NCBI GenBank assembly: GCA_039962225.1
Contig: JAMPKV010000014.1
Coordinates: 1-64,000 of the forward strand
From: Microcoleus sp. AS-A8
GTDB lineage: Bacteria; Cyanobacteriota; Cyanobacteriia; Cyanobacteriales; Coleofasciculaceae
Direction: 5' to 3'
Length of the DNA: 64,000 nucleotides
In this document: positions 15,325-25,192 of the stretch, piece by piece
Numbering within the stretch: the first letter of the stretch is position 1
Layout: the number at the start of each line of letters is the position of its first letter
The notes under the pieces: generated by a model
What the model was told of the DNA's origin: nothing
The model's input: only the letters and a program-made list of their open reading frames with translations
The model's database searches: none
Translations under genes and position numbers: made by a program

Positions 15325-16659
15325 ATGGAGAAAGAACTTTTACAAACTCTCGATGCCACGGGTACTCGGTTTGTTAGGATTCTCTGGTGTGACAATGCCA
15401 ACATCATTCGCGGCAAAGCGGTACATCGAGGCGCGATCGCTGAGTACCTCAAACACGGTGTTGGCATTTCTGCTGCACAGCAAGCGATTCCTGTGATGGT
15501 TGATGCCCCAGCATCCGGCAGTGGTTTGGGGCCGGTGGGTGAGGTACGCCTAGTACCAGACTGGAACACTTTAACACCTTTGCCCTATGCTCCTGGTCAT
15601 GCTCGCGTGCTGGGAGATATGCTCAAAGAGGGTTCTCCTTGGAATCTTTGTCCCCGACACTTCCTGAAAAGGATGGTTGCGGAAGCCCAGCATGAGGGAT
15701 TGGAAGTTATTGCCGCTTTTGAGAATGAATTCTACTTTCTCAAACAGACTGGGGGTAATATTGTCCCTGCGGATGAGACGGTTTTTGCTTCTACTCTAGC
15801 CATGGACTTGCATCAGCCGGTGATTGATCAGATTGCAGAAGCACTGATCGAACAAGGGATGCTAGTCGAACAGTATTATCCCGCATCCGGGCCAGGTCAG
15901 CAGAAAATTTCGATACTTTATACTCATGCGTTAGCCGCGGCAGATCAGCAAATTGCTTTTCGGGAAACGGTGCGTGCGATCGCATATCAACATAATCTTA
16001 TCGCCTCATTCTTACCGAAAATCTTCGCTGACAAAGCGGGTAGCGGTTGTCACCTCCACCTCAGTCTCTGGCAGGAGGGACAAAACCTGATACCCAATCT
16101 CGATGTAGGGGGGGAACTCTCAGAAATTGCCCGTCGCTTCATTGCGGGAATCCTCCACCACCTGCCAGCACTCATGGCACTTACAACACCCAGCATCAAT
16201 TCTTATCGCCGGATTCGTCCACATCATGGGAGTGGTGCGTTTCGCTGTTGGGGAATGGATAACCGAGAGGCGGCAGTGAGGGTGGTGAGTAACCCGGAAG
16301 AATCTAGTCCAACTCAGTTTGAATTTAAAACCGTGGATGCTTCTGCTAATCCTTATCTGGCTTTAGGGGCTGTGATTGCGGCGGGACTCGATGGCATCCG
16401 GCACTGTCTGGAACTCGGAGAACCTGTAACAATAGACCCTGGATATATGACAGAAGCGGAGCGAAATATCTGTAATATTGATCAATTGCCTATCAACTTA
16501 GAGCAGTCTATCGCTCAACTGAGCAGTGATCAAGTGCTTCTAGAGGCTTTGGGTACAGAACTCGCTCAAGCTTACTTGGCAGTTCGCAAAGCCGAGTGGG
16601 AAGCCATGAAAGATTTAGCGATGGAAGAGGAAGTAAAACTGTTATTAGAGCGATATTGA
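15325..16659 (+). CDS. Glutamine synthetase family protein (gamma-glutamyl amide ligase)
   Basis: A 444-residue enzyme with the glutamine-synthetase fold: FENEFYF for the metal-binding Glu residues, GSGCHLHLSLW for the loop around the catalytic His, RRIRPHHGSGAF, and EFKTVDASANPYLALGAV. It lacks the C-terminal adenylylation region of GlnA and has an N-terminus (RILWCDNANIIRGKAV) seen in the GlnT/PuuA-like group, which ligates glutamate to amines or other small substrates. The ATP- and metal-binding residues appear intact; the amine substrate cannot be inferred. No NtcA box is visible in the 41-base gap before it. Confidence 0.88.
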   Translation: MEKELLQTLDATGTRFVRILWCDNANIIRGKAVHRGAIAEYLKHGVGISAAQQAIPVMVDAPASGSGLGPVGEVRLVPDWNTLTPLPYAPGHARVLGDMLKEGSPWNLCPRHFLKRMVAEAQHEGLEVIAAFENEFYFLKQTGGNIVPADETVFASTLAMDLHQPVIDQIAEALIEQGMLVEQYYPASGPGQQKISILYTHALAAADQQIAFRETVRAIAYQHNLIASFLPKIFADKAGSGCHLHLSLWQEGQNLIPNLDVGGELSEIARRFIAGILHHLPALMALTTPSINSYRRIRPHHGSGAFRCWGMDNREAAVRVVSNPEESSPTQFEFKTVDASANPYLALGAVIAAGLDGIRHCLELGEPVTIDPGYMTEAERNICNIDQLPINLEQSIAQLSSDQVLLEALGTELAQAYLAVRKAEWEAMKDLAMEEEVKLLLERY

Positions 16660-16671
16660 GTGAGGGGGATA

Positions 16672-16700
16672 GGTTGAAGGTGGAAAGTTCTAACCTTCAA
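16672..16700. repeat. Dispersed heptad-type intergenic repeat / hairpin
   Basis: TTGAAGG (16674-16680) pairs with CCTTCAA (16694-16700) downstream of the glutamine-synthetase-family gene. The 26 bases at 16672-16697 match 51749-51774 at 24 of 26 positions, so this is a dispersed repeat that could also serve as a terminator. Confidence 0.55.
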
Positions 16701-16725
16701 TCGGCTAACTGACTAAACCCCTGGG

Positions 16726-16941
16726 TTAATCGATTACGACTTCCATCCTACCTCTACGAACCGCATACAGCAGACGATTGATTAAATCTTGCTCGGCTTC
16801 GCTGAGGGGATAGGTTAAGAGTGCAGCCACTAAGCCATAGCAGTCTGTAAGAGTTAACTTGCCTTTTTGAGAGGCTTGAGTAAACAACTTAGCGATCGCA
16901 GATTCTAGGAGGCGTGTTTCGGACAAATCAGCATTTTTCAT
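16726..16941 (-). CDS. Small conserved hypothetical protein
   Basis: A 71-residue helical protein starting MKNADLSETRLLESAIAKLF. It is Leu/Ala rich, with LTLTDCYGLVAALLTYPLSE and a basic end (LYAVRRGRMEVVID). I start it at the ATG complementary to 16939-16941; an upstream ATG would add only five residues (MRSCT). I recall similar short proteins in other cyanobacteria but know no function. No signal peptide or membrane span. Confidence 0.6.
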   Translation of the reverse strand: MKNADLSETRLLESAIAKLFTQASQKGKLTLTDCYGLVAALLTYPLSEAEQDLINRLLYAVRRGRMEVVID

Positions 16942-17227
16942 AGTACAGCTTCTCACTCTCTACTTCCCAGCCTTCGCGTCAAACTCTTGCTGCTTGTATT
17001 CAAGGTATGACAGGCGGCTTGTTTCTCACTTCCCCCAGTGGATTCACCCGACTGGGTAATAGTTTACTACGCCTATTCTGAATACAATTCTGGAAGGATT
17101 AACAAATTCTACAGGTTTGCTCATCAGTCTTTGGGAATAGGAAACGCTGAACTCTAGGTAGAACTCTTATGAGGGGGAGCGAGCGCTTTGGTAAATTGCT
17201 TGAGTTAATGAGGCGGCGATCGCGTTT

Positions 17228-17728
17228 TTACCCTATGCTCACAGGTGTTCCCAGCTTGTATATAGGCTGTAGGTCCTCATCATAAAAGCCATCTTCGGGT
17301 GCGTAAACGATACCAGCTAATTTCTTAGCTAAATAGGCTTCGAGGCAATCTAGCATTTCCCAGGCGGCGTCTGTTAACCCCAAATAATCGATTTCAATTG
17401 CAATGACTTGCTTGCTAGCAGCGAGTTTCTCAATAAGGTTTTGCTGCTGGTTCAGCTTCCCTGACTTACGAATCACTTCTATCGTCTCTTCGATTTCAGA
17501 GGCGAGAAGTTGGTCGTTGAGGTTTAGTGCGATTCTTACCGGAGGTTTATCTTCTTGGTAGTGTACGGTGATGAATTTCCAGTGAGTCTCGTCCTGCGCT
17601 TCTGCACTTGGCTGTACCTCAAATTTAGGCGGCTCATCGAAATACCAGCCATCTCGGATGAAATCGGTAATCTCGTTGCTGGGTACTAGCTGGGGACTTT
17701 GGCAAAATACACGCAGAGAGTAATTCAT
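17228..17728 (-). CDS. Hypothetical protein downstream of the STAND NTPase
   Basis: A 166-residue acidic protein (MNYSLRVFCQSPQLVPSNEI) that I do not recognise. It reads as mixed alpha/beta, with a strand-rich first half (THWKFITVHYQEDKPPVRIA) and a helix-rich second half (WEMLDCLEAYLAKKLAGIVY) ending in EDGFYDEDLQPIYKLG. No membrane segment. It starts 24 bases after the stop of the 1529-residue STAND gene in the same direction, so it is probably in the same transcript and may be a regulator or accessory protein of that system. Confidence 0.7.
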   Translation of the reverse strand: MNYSLRVFCQSPQLVPSNEITDFIRDGWYFDEPPKFEVQPSAEAQDETHWKFITVHYQEDKPPVRIALNLNDQLLASEIEETIEVIRKSGKLNQQQNLIEKLAASKQVIAIEIDYLGLTDAAWEMLDCLEAYLAKKLAGIVYAPEDGFYDEDLQPIYKLGTPVSIG

Positions 17729-17752
17729 ATTGATTTAACTTTGTCCACAACT

Positions 17753-20700
17753 TCATCGTTCATACTGTGTTAGTGCTTGATCTAATCCATAAACTTCCAT
17801 CTGAGCCATACGATCAACTAGGTCGAGACAGCTTGATTGTAATGCCTGATTCTTGGTTTGGGTGTACAGGCGAAGAAGCAGTTGACTGATTTGATTTGCA
17901 TCTATAAAGCTACGGTTACGAGTATTAGGAGCATCTGACTCAATACCATCTAGAAAGCGATCGCATACTCGATAAGTAGCTTCATCTGGAAGTTTAGCTG
18001 TGGTCTCTTCTAATGCACGAATCAAGTTATAGTGGTTAGCCGTGAAGGCGGGACTGTCAACAAATGCCTCCACTAAACTGATGTAATTAGTCAGTTCCTC
18101 TCCCTCAAAGTGCAAAAAGCATCTAGCTGCTTGAGAACGCACTTCTTCACTCAAATCATTGAAAAGTTGAATTAAGATATTTTCACAAAATTCCCGCAAG
18201 TGTGCGTTACGAAGGTTGGCAACAAATATCTCAGCAGCAGCTATGCGATGAGCTTCTGTACCAGACAGGCAAAGCTCAGCAAGCCAGCCCGCTTCTTCCC
18301 TATCCAAAGATATCAAACAGGCTTGTCGAGCGCCGACCTTTACAACTTCGGATAACTCTGATACAATCATTCGCTCAACGATTGATGATAGGGCTTCAAA
18401 ATGAGTTGGTAAGGCGTAGTACAAAAATTGCTCAACAGTCTGTGTTCCTAGTAGTGTATCTTCAGTTTCACAAAGTTGCTGGAACAAGTTGACAGCTAAA
18501 TCTCGGTCATAATTCAACACAGCTGTTAGTGCTTCAGCAGCACATGCTCTGACAGCAATGGAAGGGCCTTGAACTATCTGTTGCAGAGGTTGCCGAAAAT
18601 AAGAGGCGCGGTTTTTGTCAGCAAAGATGAGTGCAGCGATCGCTTCTACAGCGCTGCTTCGTGTAGAGTCAATTCCCGCGTCCGAAATATTACCGCCCTT
18701 GTAGACCTGTTCATTGGGAGTCTCCGTGCGCCACAACTCTTGCTCTGGATCAGGGTCTTCCAATGCGTACCAGATCACAATGTCCAAGGCTTGTTGACTC
18801 CAAGGCAGTTCAGCTAATTTCTCAATTAGCCAACTAATCGAGCGACCACAAGGTCGGTTAGGTAGTTGGTGGCAGCGTTGACATACACGAAATGCAGTTT
18901 CAACACCTAGCCCAACTTCAGCAATACCACGTAGAACGGCATCAAAATAGGATGAATTCGCACTATCTGGGAATCTATGTATGAGTTCAGCAAAGCGTAG
19001 TGGTTCATCTTTAACTTGGCTTTGCAAAAGACTGGATAGTTGATGCGCTCCACCTATTAGTTTTCCAGTACTCTGAAATCGAGAGCCTAAGTCATTATAA
19101 TCATAGCGCTCAATAGCCTTTAACCATTGCTCGTCATTCATTTTGTCTGCTGCTTTTTTAGGTACTGGAGACCCAACAAAAGATGCTTCAATTGACTCTG
19201 GGGGGTTAATTTTTCCTAGTGGTTCCAACAACTGTAAATCTGTGAATTTACGCTTCCACTCTTGTAGCCGACTGCTAGCTGCCTTTGTACGCTGGGAGGA
19301 AACAATAGCATCTAACAAAACTAGCTGAGGATAGCCTCGAAACTTAAGACCTCTAGCCGTTTTTTCATAGCGACTGTAGTAGTCGAGAATTACTGCTTCA
19401 AGTTTTACCAAACTTTCCTCAGAGCAATGTGGAGTAGTTGCTTCTATTAACTGTCGGGTAGCCCAATAGGGAGCAGCATGAATATTTCCATTACCTGCTG
19501 AATATCCTGTTTCCAGTCGCGCTGGTTGTTCACAGAGGTAATCGATAGCTTCATCTGCAAATCTTTTTCCGTTCGCGGTGTAAGCACGAATCAACAGAAA
19601 CTGGATTGTTTCAAAATTAGAGCTACGAAATTGCTGCTCTGCGAGGAGGGAGAAATCTTCAGGATGGTTTGCAGCCAAATGAGACAGTGCCACTTCCATC
19701 TCGCTTAACAAGGCGTGATGAAGGTCATAACCTCTACCATAAGGTCGGTAATCCCAGACTGAATCAAACCAAGGTAGATCATTTCCTTGTGTAGCTGTTA
19801 ACTCTATCACGCGAAGCATGAAGGGAAATAAGTATTCAATAAATGCTCTTGGAGCATTACGTGCGCTCTCGATTAAAACCCGTTCATCAGATTGGCTTTG
19901 CGGGAGAGCGCCAGAGTTGCGATCAAAGAGATTAGGTTGTCCAGCAGAAAGACTTAAATCTAAATACCGATTGAGATAACAGCTAATGGCTTCACAAGCC
20001 CACTCAGGACGCTCTTTGGGTAAAGAATAGATTTGCATCCAAAAGTCACGACTGTAATTTATAATTCCTCGTGGTTGGTCAAGAATGCCTTCTTGAATAA
20101 GTCGCAGGAAAAAATTAAAGAATCGACGCTCAGTACTGAGTTCTGCCCCTTGTATAATCGAGTTGAGCCGATCACGCCATGCTTTCGATACACCAATAAA
20201 AGGCTCTGCTAATTCAGCCACTCGATCCGGTATCTGCCTCTGCATAATCGATAGAAGTGTTACCGTTTGCCCAATACGCTCCTCGCTCTCATCCCTTAGC
20301 CACTGTTCTATTATTCCAAGCGAGTCCAGCCGTTGAAACCAACGAACAGAGCTACGCATAGTTCGCCAAACTTGTTGTGTAATAGGGTCAGCTTGTTCAC
20401 CCATCAAGGAGGCTATAATCTCCCATTCTTCTTGTGTAGGGTCATCGAGTGTTGCTAGCAGAGCAAATACTACTTGTTTTATATGAAAGCGGATATTAGG
20501 GCTAGTGAGTAAAGCTTGGAGGTCGTTAAGATAGCGATCGCGTTCTGCATCCCGCTCATAAAATAAGATTTGCCGAACTTGAGCGCGTCGAAACAGATGT
20601 TGCCGTTCTCTACTCCCCAAAAAGTTCAATAATTCCTCATCTTCACCTACAAATCGACGTGCAAAAGCATAGTCAAAAAAACTTTCATGGAAAAACGAAT

Positions 20701-22342
20701 ACTGCTGTCCATCTAGAATCAATACGTGTTCGGATGCCATCCATTCAGCCGTCTTCCCATATCTATCCACACGAGCTTTGGGTGCAGCCAACCTCTGATG
20801 TTTACTCATGTAATCACAGAGAGTGTATATTACATCCGTCCAATGCTCAGAATCACCAAGCCGAGCGTGGATAATATCCTTTTTATAGTCCCAGAACTTA
20901 TCGTATAGATCTTTAGCTGTTCTAAAGTTGAGGGCATGAGCTTTTGAAACGTCTGCAACTTCTGCTAGCAATTTGAGGTGCAGGGGTATAGATAACAACT
21001 CTAATTGCTTATTGTTCAGTAAAGTGCCATCTAATCCTAGCTCTACAACCATCTCCCGCACTTTCTCATGAGATAGGCGGTTAACTGTTACCGTTTCGGC
21101 AATGCCATTCTCACCTGTTAAACGCTTAAGTCTGCCATCATAATCTAGGTCAAACTTCCGACAAGCTAGCAATAATCGCATTTGCGGATATGCTTTAACT
21201 TGATCAATGATTTGCTCGACACAATCCAAGAAATCGGTATTACGACCCGAAGCTGTACTTACAGCATCAAGCTGATCGATAATCAGGACACAATCACGCC
21301 CCTGTGCAATATTTGCTAGAACATGAGCAGGAGAACCAGGTAACTTTTCTAACTGCTCCCCAACTTGAGCGGGTGAGTCTGTTGGGTCTAAACGATCTAC
21401 CCGAAAAGCTATTATCGGCACACCCTTTTTACGAAGCGCTTCCACAGATTGGAGAATTACGCCACTTTTTCCCACTCCAGCTTCACCTGCAACTAATACA
21501 CCATGTTTACCATCTGGCGAGGTGAGCTTTTCGAGAATAATGTCTACCTCATCTCTAGGGATTACTTTTCCTGCGATCGCTTCCTTGTGCAACCTATCGA
21601 GATAGCGATCATTCACTTTATCGACAGCAGCCAAAACGTGAGGGCTTTTACCCCACTCGCGACGGCGAAAGGGTTCTTTCCGGTTCTCTAAATGATGCCA
21701 AATGTCATGTGCGGTTAACTCATGATGTACTTTATCTAACGCATATTGAGCCAGCACATCTATAACAGTTGCCGACTCGCCCTCTACCAGTGCTGCTAAA
21801 CGGCTTTCAACTATGGTGCGTAGAGTATTTTCATCAACTGTTTTGACTTTAATTCGCTTGAGTGCATTGTAAGCGTCTATTTCAGGGCAGTTATTCCAGC
21901 AACGGCAGAGTTCTTGGAAATTTCTCAGTCGTTCGCTTGTTTGGGATTTATCAACGTTTAGAAATCCTTGTTTAAACACTTCCCAGGAGTTAGCTCTCAT
22001 AGAGTTATCAGCTAGTTCATCTAGCTGAAACGCCCTATCAGTAGAAATAAAAGTGCAATTGGCTGTGGGTGTCTTTAGTTTTTTCCAGAAATTTGACAGG
22101 ATTTTATTATTTCTTAAATTGACTAGCGTCCATGATCCAGTACTCTGTTGCCTTTTAACCTGGTGATATTCACGACTGTCTCCTTTTTCAAGCCAGAACT
22201 CAACCCCTTCTCCTTCTTCTCCAGGTGGTTCTAGACATATAGAGTCAGCACTCTCATCTATAACCTCGATCATGCAGAACACCGTCCACCGACCTTCATA
22301 GCGGTTGCCGAATTTGTCTGTTGCTCCACCAGGTAAGGGCAT
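17753..22342 (-). CDS. Avs-like STAND NTPase with predicted N-terminal nuclease and C-terminal helical-repeat sensor
   Basis: A 1529-residue protein in three parts. Residues 1-110 (GATDKFGNRYEGRWTV; E48 in GVEFW; H60-Q-V-K63) resemble the PD-(D/E)XK/Cap4-like nuclease effectors. A P-loop NTPase follows, with Walker A GEAGVGKSG (286-294), Walker B VLIIDQLDA (352-360) and a sensor-like LLACRKFD. From about 620 to the end is a long array of helical (HEAT/TPR-like) repeats. This effector-STAND-sensor layout is that of Avs antiviral proteins, in which the repeats bind phage proteins, the NTPase oligomerises and the nuclease degrades DNA. The role here is inferred from architecture. It is followed by a small gene at 17228-17728. 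No stop or frameshift interrupts it. Confidence 0.85.
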   Translation of the reverse strand: MPLPGGATDKFGNRYEGRWTVFCMIEVIDESADSICLEPPGEEGEGVEFWLEKGDSREYHQVKRQQSTGSWTLVNLRNNKILSNFWKKLKTPTANCTFISTDRAFQLDELADNSMRANSWEVFKQGFLNVDKSQTSERLRNFQELCRCWNNCPEIDAYNALKRIKVKTVDENTLRTIVESRLAALVEGESATVIDVLAQYALDKVHHELTAHDIWHHLENRKEPFRRREWGKSPHVLAAVDKVNDRYLDRLHKEAIAGKVIPRDEVDIILEKLTSPDGKHGVLVAGEAGVGKSGVILQSVEALRKKGVPIIAFRVDRLDPTDSPAQVGEQLEKLPGSPAHVLANIAQGRDCVLIIDQLDAVSTASGRNTDFLDCVEQIIDQVKAYPQMRLLLACRKFDLDYDGRLKRLTGENGIAETVTVNRLSHEKVREMVVELGLDGTLLNNKQLELLSIPLHLKLLAEVADVSKAHALNFRTAKDLYDKFWDYKKDIIHARLGDSEHWTDVIYTLCDYMSKHQRLAAPKARVDRYGKTAEWMASEHVLILDGQQYSFFHESFFDYAFARRFVGEDEELLNFLGSRERQHLFRRAQVRQILFYERDAERDRYLNDLQALLTSPNIRFHIKQVVFALLATLDDPTQEEWEIIASLMGEQADPITQQVWRTMRSSVRWFQRLDSLGIIEQWLRDESEERIGQTVTLLSIMQRQIPDRVAELAEPFIGVSKAWRDRLNSIIQGAELSTERRFFNFFLRLIQEGILDQPRGIINYSRDFWMQIYSLPKERPEWACEAISCYLNRYLDLSLSAGQPNLFDRNSGALPQSQSDERVLIESARNAPRAFIEYLFPFMLRVIELTATQGNDLPWFDSVWDYRPYGRGYDLHHALLSEMEVALSHLAANHPEDFSLLAEQQFRSSNFETIQFLLIRAYTANGKRFADEAIDYLCEQPARLETGYSAGNGNIHAAPYWATRQLIEATTPHCSEESLVKLEAVILDYYSRYEKTARGLKFRGYPQLVLLDAIVSSQRTKAASSRLQEWKRKFTDLQLLEPLGKINPPESIEASFVGSPVPKKAADKMNDEQWLKAIERYDYNDLGSRFQSTGKLIGGAHQLSSLLQSQVKDEPLRFAELIHRFPDSANSSYFDAVLRGIAEVGLGVETAFRVCQRCHQLPNRPCGRSISWLIEKLAELPWSQQALDIVIWYALEDPDPEQELWRTETPNEQVYKGGNISDAGIDSTRSSAVEAIAALIFADKNRASYFRQPLQQIVQGPSIAVRACAAEALTAVLNYDRDLAVNLFQQLCETEDTLLGTQTVEQFLYYALPTHFEALSSIVERMIVSELSEVVKVGARQACLISLDREEAGWLAELCLSGTEAHRIAAAEIFVANLRNAHLREFCENILIQLFNDLSEEVRSQAARCFLHFEGEELTNYISLVEAFVDSPAFTANHYNLIRALEETTAKLPDEATYRVCDRFLDGIESDAPNTRNRSFIDANQISQLLLRLYTQTKNQALQSSCLDLVDRMAQMEVYGLDQALTQYER

Positions 22343-22407
22343 ATCCTATCTCTCCGACGAGTATTGAAGACTATTCTTCATCACCAGATTATGAGTCCAA
22401 CCAATTT

Positions 22408-22431
22408 CTCGCACTAATGGTGCGAGTTTTT
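22408..22431 (+). terminator. Rho-independent-terminator-like hairpin upstream of the STAND gene
   Basis: CTCGCAC (22408-22414), loop TAATG, GTGCGAG (22420-22426), then five T residues on the plus strand. No plus-strand gene precedes it; it lies 66 bases outside the minus-strand STAND start. It may block antisense read-through or end an unannotated short RNA. Confidence 0.45.
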
Positions 22432-22621
22432 CCTTGTTGACATAAGTCTCATAAAATAGCTGCATCCGCCATAGGCACTCGGCGTGGTTTCACACAACAA
22501 AGTGAAAAATCTCTTTCCCCTGACACTTGACTCCTGCCCACCAACCCTTATTTTCAGATAAGTGATAGAATATTCCCTCCACAAGGGTATCTTATAGGAA
22601 CAGAGTGACTGGAAGAAGACT

Positions 22622-25057
22622 ATGGGAGCTGTTCCAAATCCTTCGCTTGATGCAGGTCTTGACGCCCTGCAACAGGCAAATTACTCAGATGCGATCGCTC
22701 ACCTCGAAGCTGTGCGCGAGACGGAGTTAGACGACTCTCTCGTGACCCAAGCTTCACAGGCGCTTGTAACGGCTTACCAAAGAAGCGGCGATGTTGAAAG
22801 TGCGATCGCCCTTTGCCAAGACCTTACTCATCATCCTGACCCCAACGTCCGCGCATGGGCAACGAGTACCCTGGCGGACTTAAACAGCAATGTCCCAGCC
22901 ACCCCCAGCCGCGCCTCGGTCTCAGATTCTACAGGATTTGTCCCTTTTAACCCGGCTGCATCTCAATCCCAGACGCCTGCACAAAAGACCTCTTTTAATA
23001 TCAAACAGCGATTGACAGATTCCACGAAGCGTCTGTTTGCTAACGCTCAAACTCAGGACACTCCCAAAAGCACCACTCCGACACCAGCAAAGGCAAACAA
23101 TCGCAGACTGGCAAATGCTGGGATATCAAGTAATACCCGCTCCAATTCAGCCGCCACAACCGAAAACCCATCCTTACTACCCGCTTCTTACGCTCCCCCC
23201 TCGACTCCCGTTCCCTCAATCTTCACTCCCCGCCCTAGATGGCGCAATAGCGGACGTGCCGAGAACTGGAACCCTCTCAAACCCATTAAATTGACACGCC
23301 TTTGGCTTGTCGAAGCTGTCACTCTCGTCGCGTTGTTTTGGGTGCTGCAAGTCTTCCTGCGCTTCGTGATGCAGACAACCAACGCCGTCTTGGTACAGGT
23401 GCCCTTTTTAGCTCCCATCCAACTCTTCTACCGCGACCCAACTCCCGCGATCGCCATCGTTTTCGCCGTCCTGCTAGTCCTATCTCCCTGGTTGCTGGAT
23501 GCCGTCTTAAAGTACTTTCATGGTCTTGAAAGTCTCCCTCTAACCCAACTTGCTGCCCGCAGTCCAGAATCTGCCAAGGTGGTGCAACAGTTGTGCCGCC
23601 AACGAAAGCTGCCATTACCCAGATTGGGCATTTTACCAACCGATGCCCCAGTGGTTCTTACCTATGGCAATCTCCCCTGGACAGCACGAATTGTCGTCAG
23701 TGAGGGCTTACTGACACAACTATCGGATAACGAAGTCGCAACCCTTTATACAGGTCAGTTGGGACATATTGCCCGGTGGGATATCGTCTTGATGTCTCTG
23801 GGTGTACTCCTGCTGCAAATCCCTTACACGATTTATTGGCAAATGGCTCAGGCAGGAGAGCGCTTTGCCGACTTTGTCGCCCAAAAACTGCCCTCGTATC
23901 GGCGATTTCTGCCGGCTATCGTTCGGGGAATTACCGGAACACTCGCCTCTATCAGTTACGGTATTTACTGGTTATTCCGCCTGCCTCTTCTCTGGTTTTC
24001 CAGGGCAAGAGTATTTTATAGCGATCGCATGGCTGTAGAAACAACCGGCAATCCCAATGGCTTGACCCGCGCTTTACTTAAAATTGCCCTAGGAATAGCT
24101 GAAGAAATCCAGCATGAGCGCAAAACCAGCGGACTTTTGGAAAGCTTCGACCTATTGCTACCGGTGGGATATCGACAGGCACTGCTCTTTGGCAGTTGTT
24201 CTCCCCAAACTTCCTTTGAAACCGTTTTACAGTGGGACTGCACCAACCCTTACCGCGACTGGTTAAGCGCCACTGCTTCCCATCCTCTACTGGGCGAACG
24301 TGCTGCCATGCTGGGTCGCAATGCCCAGTTCTGGAAGCTGGACCCTGAATTAAATTTACCTCCCATCGCTCCCCCCGTTCGCACTTTTGGCTCATGGATG
24401 TCAAAACTGGTCAATGCTCCTAAAGCATTCCCTCTACTGCAAAGTGCTGTATTTTTCGGACTGCTGCTCGGTATTATCCTCAGGGGTGTTTTTTGGTCAA
24501 TTGGACAAATTGGCGATCGGCTCAACATTTGGCAGGTGATCTGGATGCACAATGCTAGACCGTTTCTGGACGCTTGCATCCTGGTTGCTTTTAGCCTCAG
24601 CCTATTCCTGTGGATTAATCGCTACTTTCCCGACATTAAACCGTCCACGGTACGAACCGAACCCAACTTAGGAGAGTCTCTTTCCCATCCAGCAACCCTA
24701 CCTCCCGATAGTGAACCCGTTCAGATCACGGGCAAACTCTTAGGGCGTCACGGTTTACTTAACTGGCTAGGACAGGACTTAATCTTGCAAACCTCCACGG
24801 GTTTGGTGAGACTCCACTTCTCATCCTTTTTAGGACCCTTGGGCAATCTCCTACCTAAACCGACTCGTCCCAGCAATTTAGTAGACCAGCAAGTGACCGT
24901 TACTGGCTGGTTTCGCCGGGGTGTAACGCCCTGGATTGACATTGAAACGCTACGCAGCCAAGGTGGCAAAGTGACACGAGCCAACTATCCCCTCTGGCTG
25001 ACTCTGCTTGCCCTTGTCGCTGCCCTCTGGGGAGCTTACCAAATTTGGCAAGCCTGA
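22622..25057 (+). CDS. Membrane protein with TPR start and degenerate M48 peptidase-like domain
   Basis: An 811-residue protein: an N-terminal TPR-like helical region (about 1-90), a Pro/Ser/Thr-rich linker (90-215), membrane segments near WLVEAVTLVALFWVLQVFL and IAIVFAVLLVLSPWLLDAVL, an M48-like region, two more membrane helices, and a small beta domain. In M48 peptidases the zinc site is HExxH plus a Glu in RExxAD. Here the matching places read GQLGH (in LYTGQLGHIARWD) and RVFYSD, so one His, the catalytic Glu and the third ligand are missing. It is probably a non-catalytic pseudopeptidase or scaffold. Start at the ATG at 22622. Confidence 0.8.
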   Translation: MGAVPNPSLDAGLDALQQANYSDAIAHLEAVRETELDDSLVTQASQALVTAYQRSGDVESAIALCQDLTHHPDPNVRAWATSTLADLNSNVPATPSRASVSDSTGFVPFNPAASQSQTPAQKTSFNIKQRLTDSTKRLFANAQTQDTPKSTTPTPAKANNRRLANAGISSNTRSNSAATTENPSLLPASYAPPSTPVPSIFTPRPRWRNSGRAENWNPLKPIKLTRLWLVEAVTLVALFWVLQVFLRFVMQTTNAVLVQVPFLAPIQLFYRDPTPAIAIVFAVLLVLSPWLLDAVLKYFHGLESLPLTQLAARSPESAKVVQQLCRQRKLPLPRLGILPTDAPVVLTYGNLPWTARIVVSEGLLTQLSDNEVATLYTGQLGHIARWDIVLMSLGVLLLQIPYTIYWQMAQAGERFADFVAQKLPSYRRFLPAIVRGITGTLASISYGIYWLFRLPLLWFSRARVFYSDRMAVETTGNPNGLTRALLKIALGIAEEIQHERKTSGLLESFDLLLPVGYRQALLFGSCSPQTSFETVLQWDCTNPYRDWLSATASHPLLGERAAMLGRNAQFWKLDPELNLPPIAPPVRTFGSWMSKLVNAPKAFPLLQSAVFFGLLLGIILRGVFWSIGQIGDRLNIWQVIWMHNARPFLDACILVAFSLSLFLWINRYFPDIKPSTVRTEPNLGESLSHPATLPPDSEPVQITGKLLGRHGLLNWLGQDLILQTSTGLVRLHFSSFLGPLGNLLPKPTRPSNLVDQQVTVTGWFRRGVTPWIDIETLRSQGGKVTRANYPLWLTLLALVAALWGAYQIWQA

Positions 25058-25157
25058 TGTGAAGAACGCCAGAAATGTATTGTGCCTCTAGAACGCCGAT
25101 TCAGTAATCGCGATTCGGTAGGATACACCCTTCATTGCTACTAAATGTAAAGAAATA

Positions 25158-25186
25158 TTGCAAACCCTAGCGTTTATTGTTACATT
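25158..25186 (+). promoter_or_regulatory. Putative sigma-70-type promoter of the candidate small RNA
   Basis: TTGCAA (25158-25163), a 17-base spacer, and TACATT (25181-25186). This would start transcription near 25193, just before a chain of hairpins ending in a strong terminator. Confidence 0.35.
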
Positions 25187-25192
25187 TATTTA

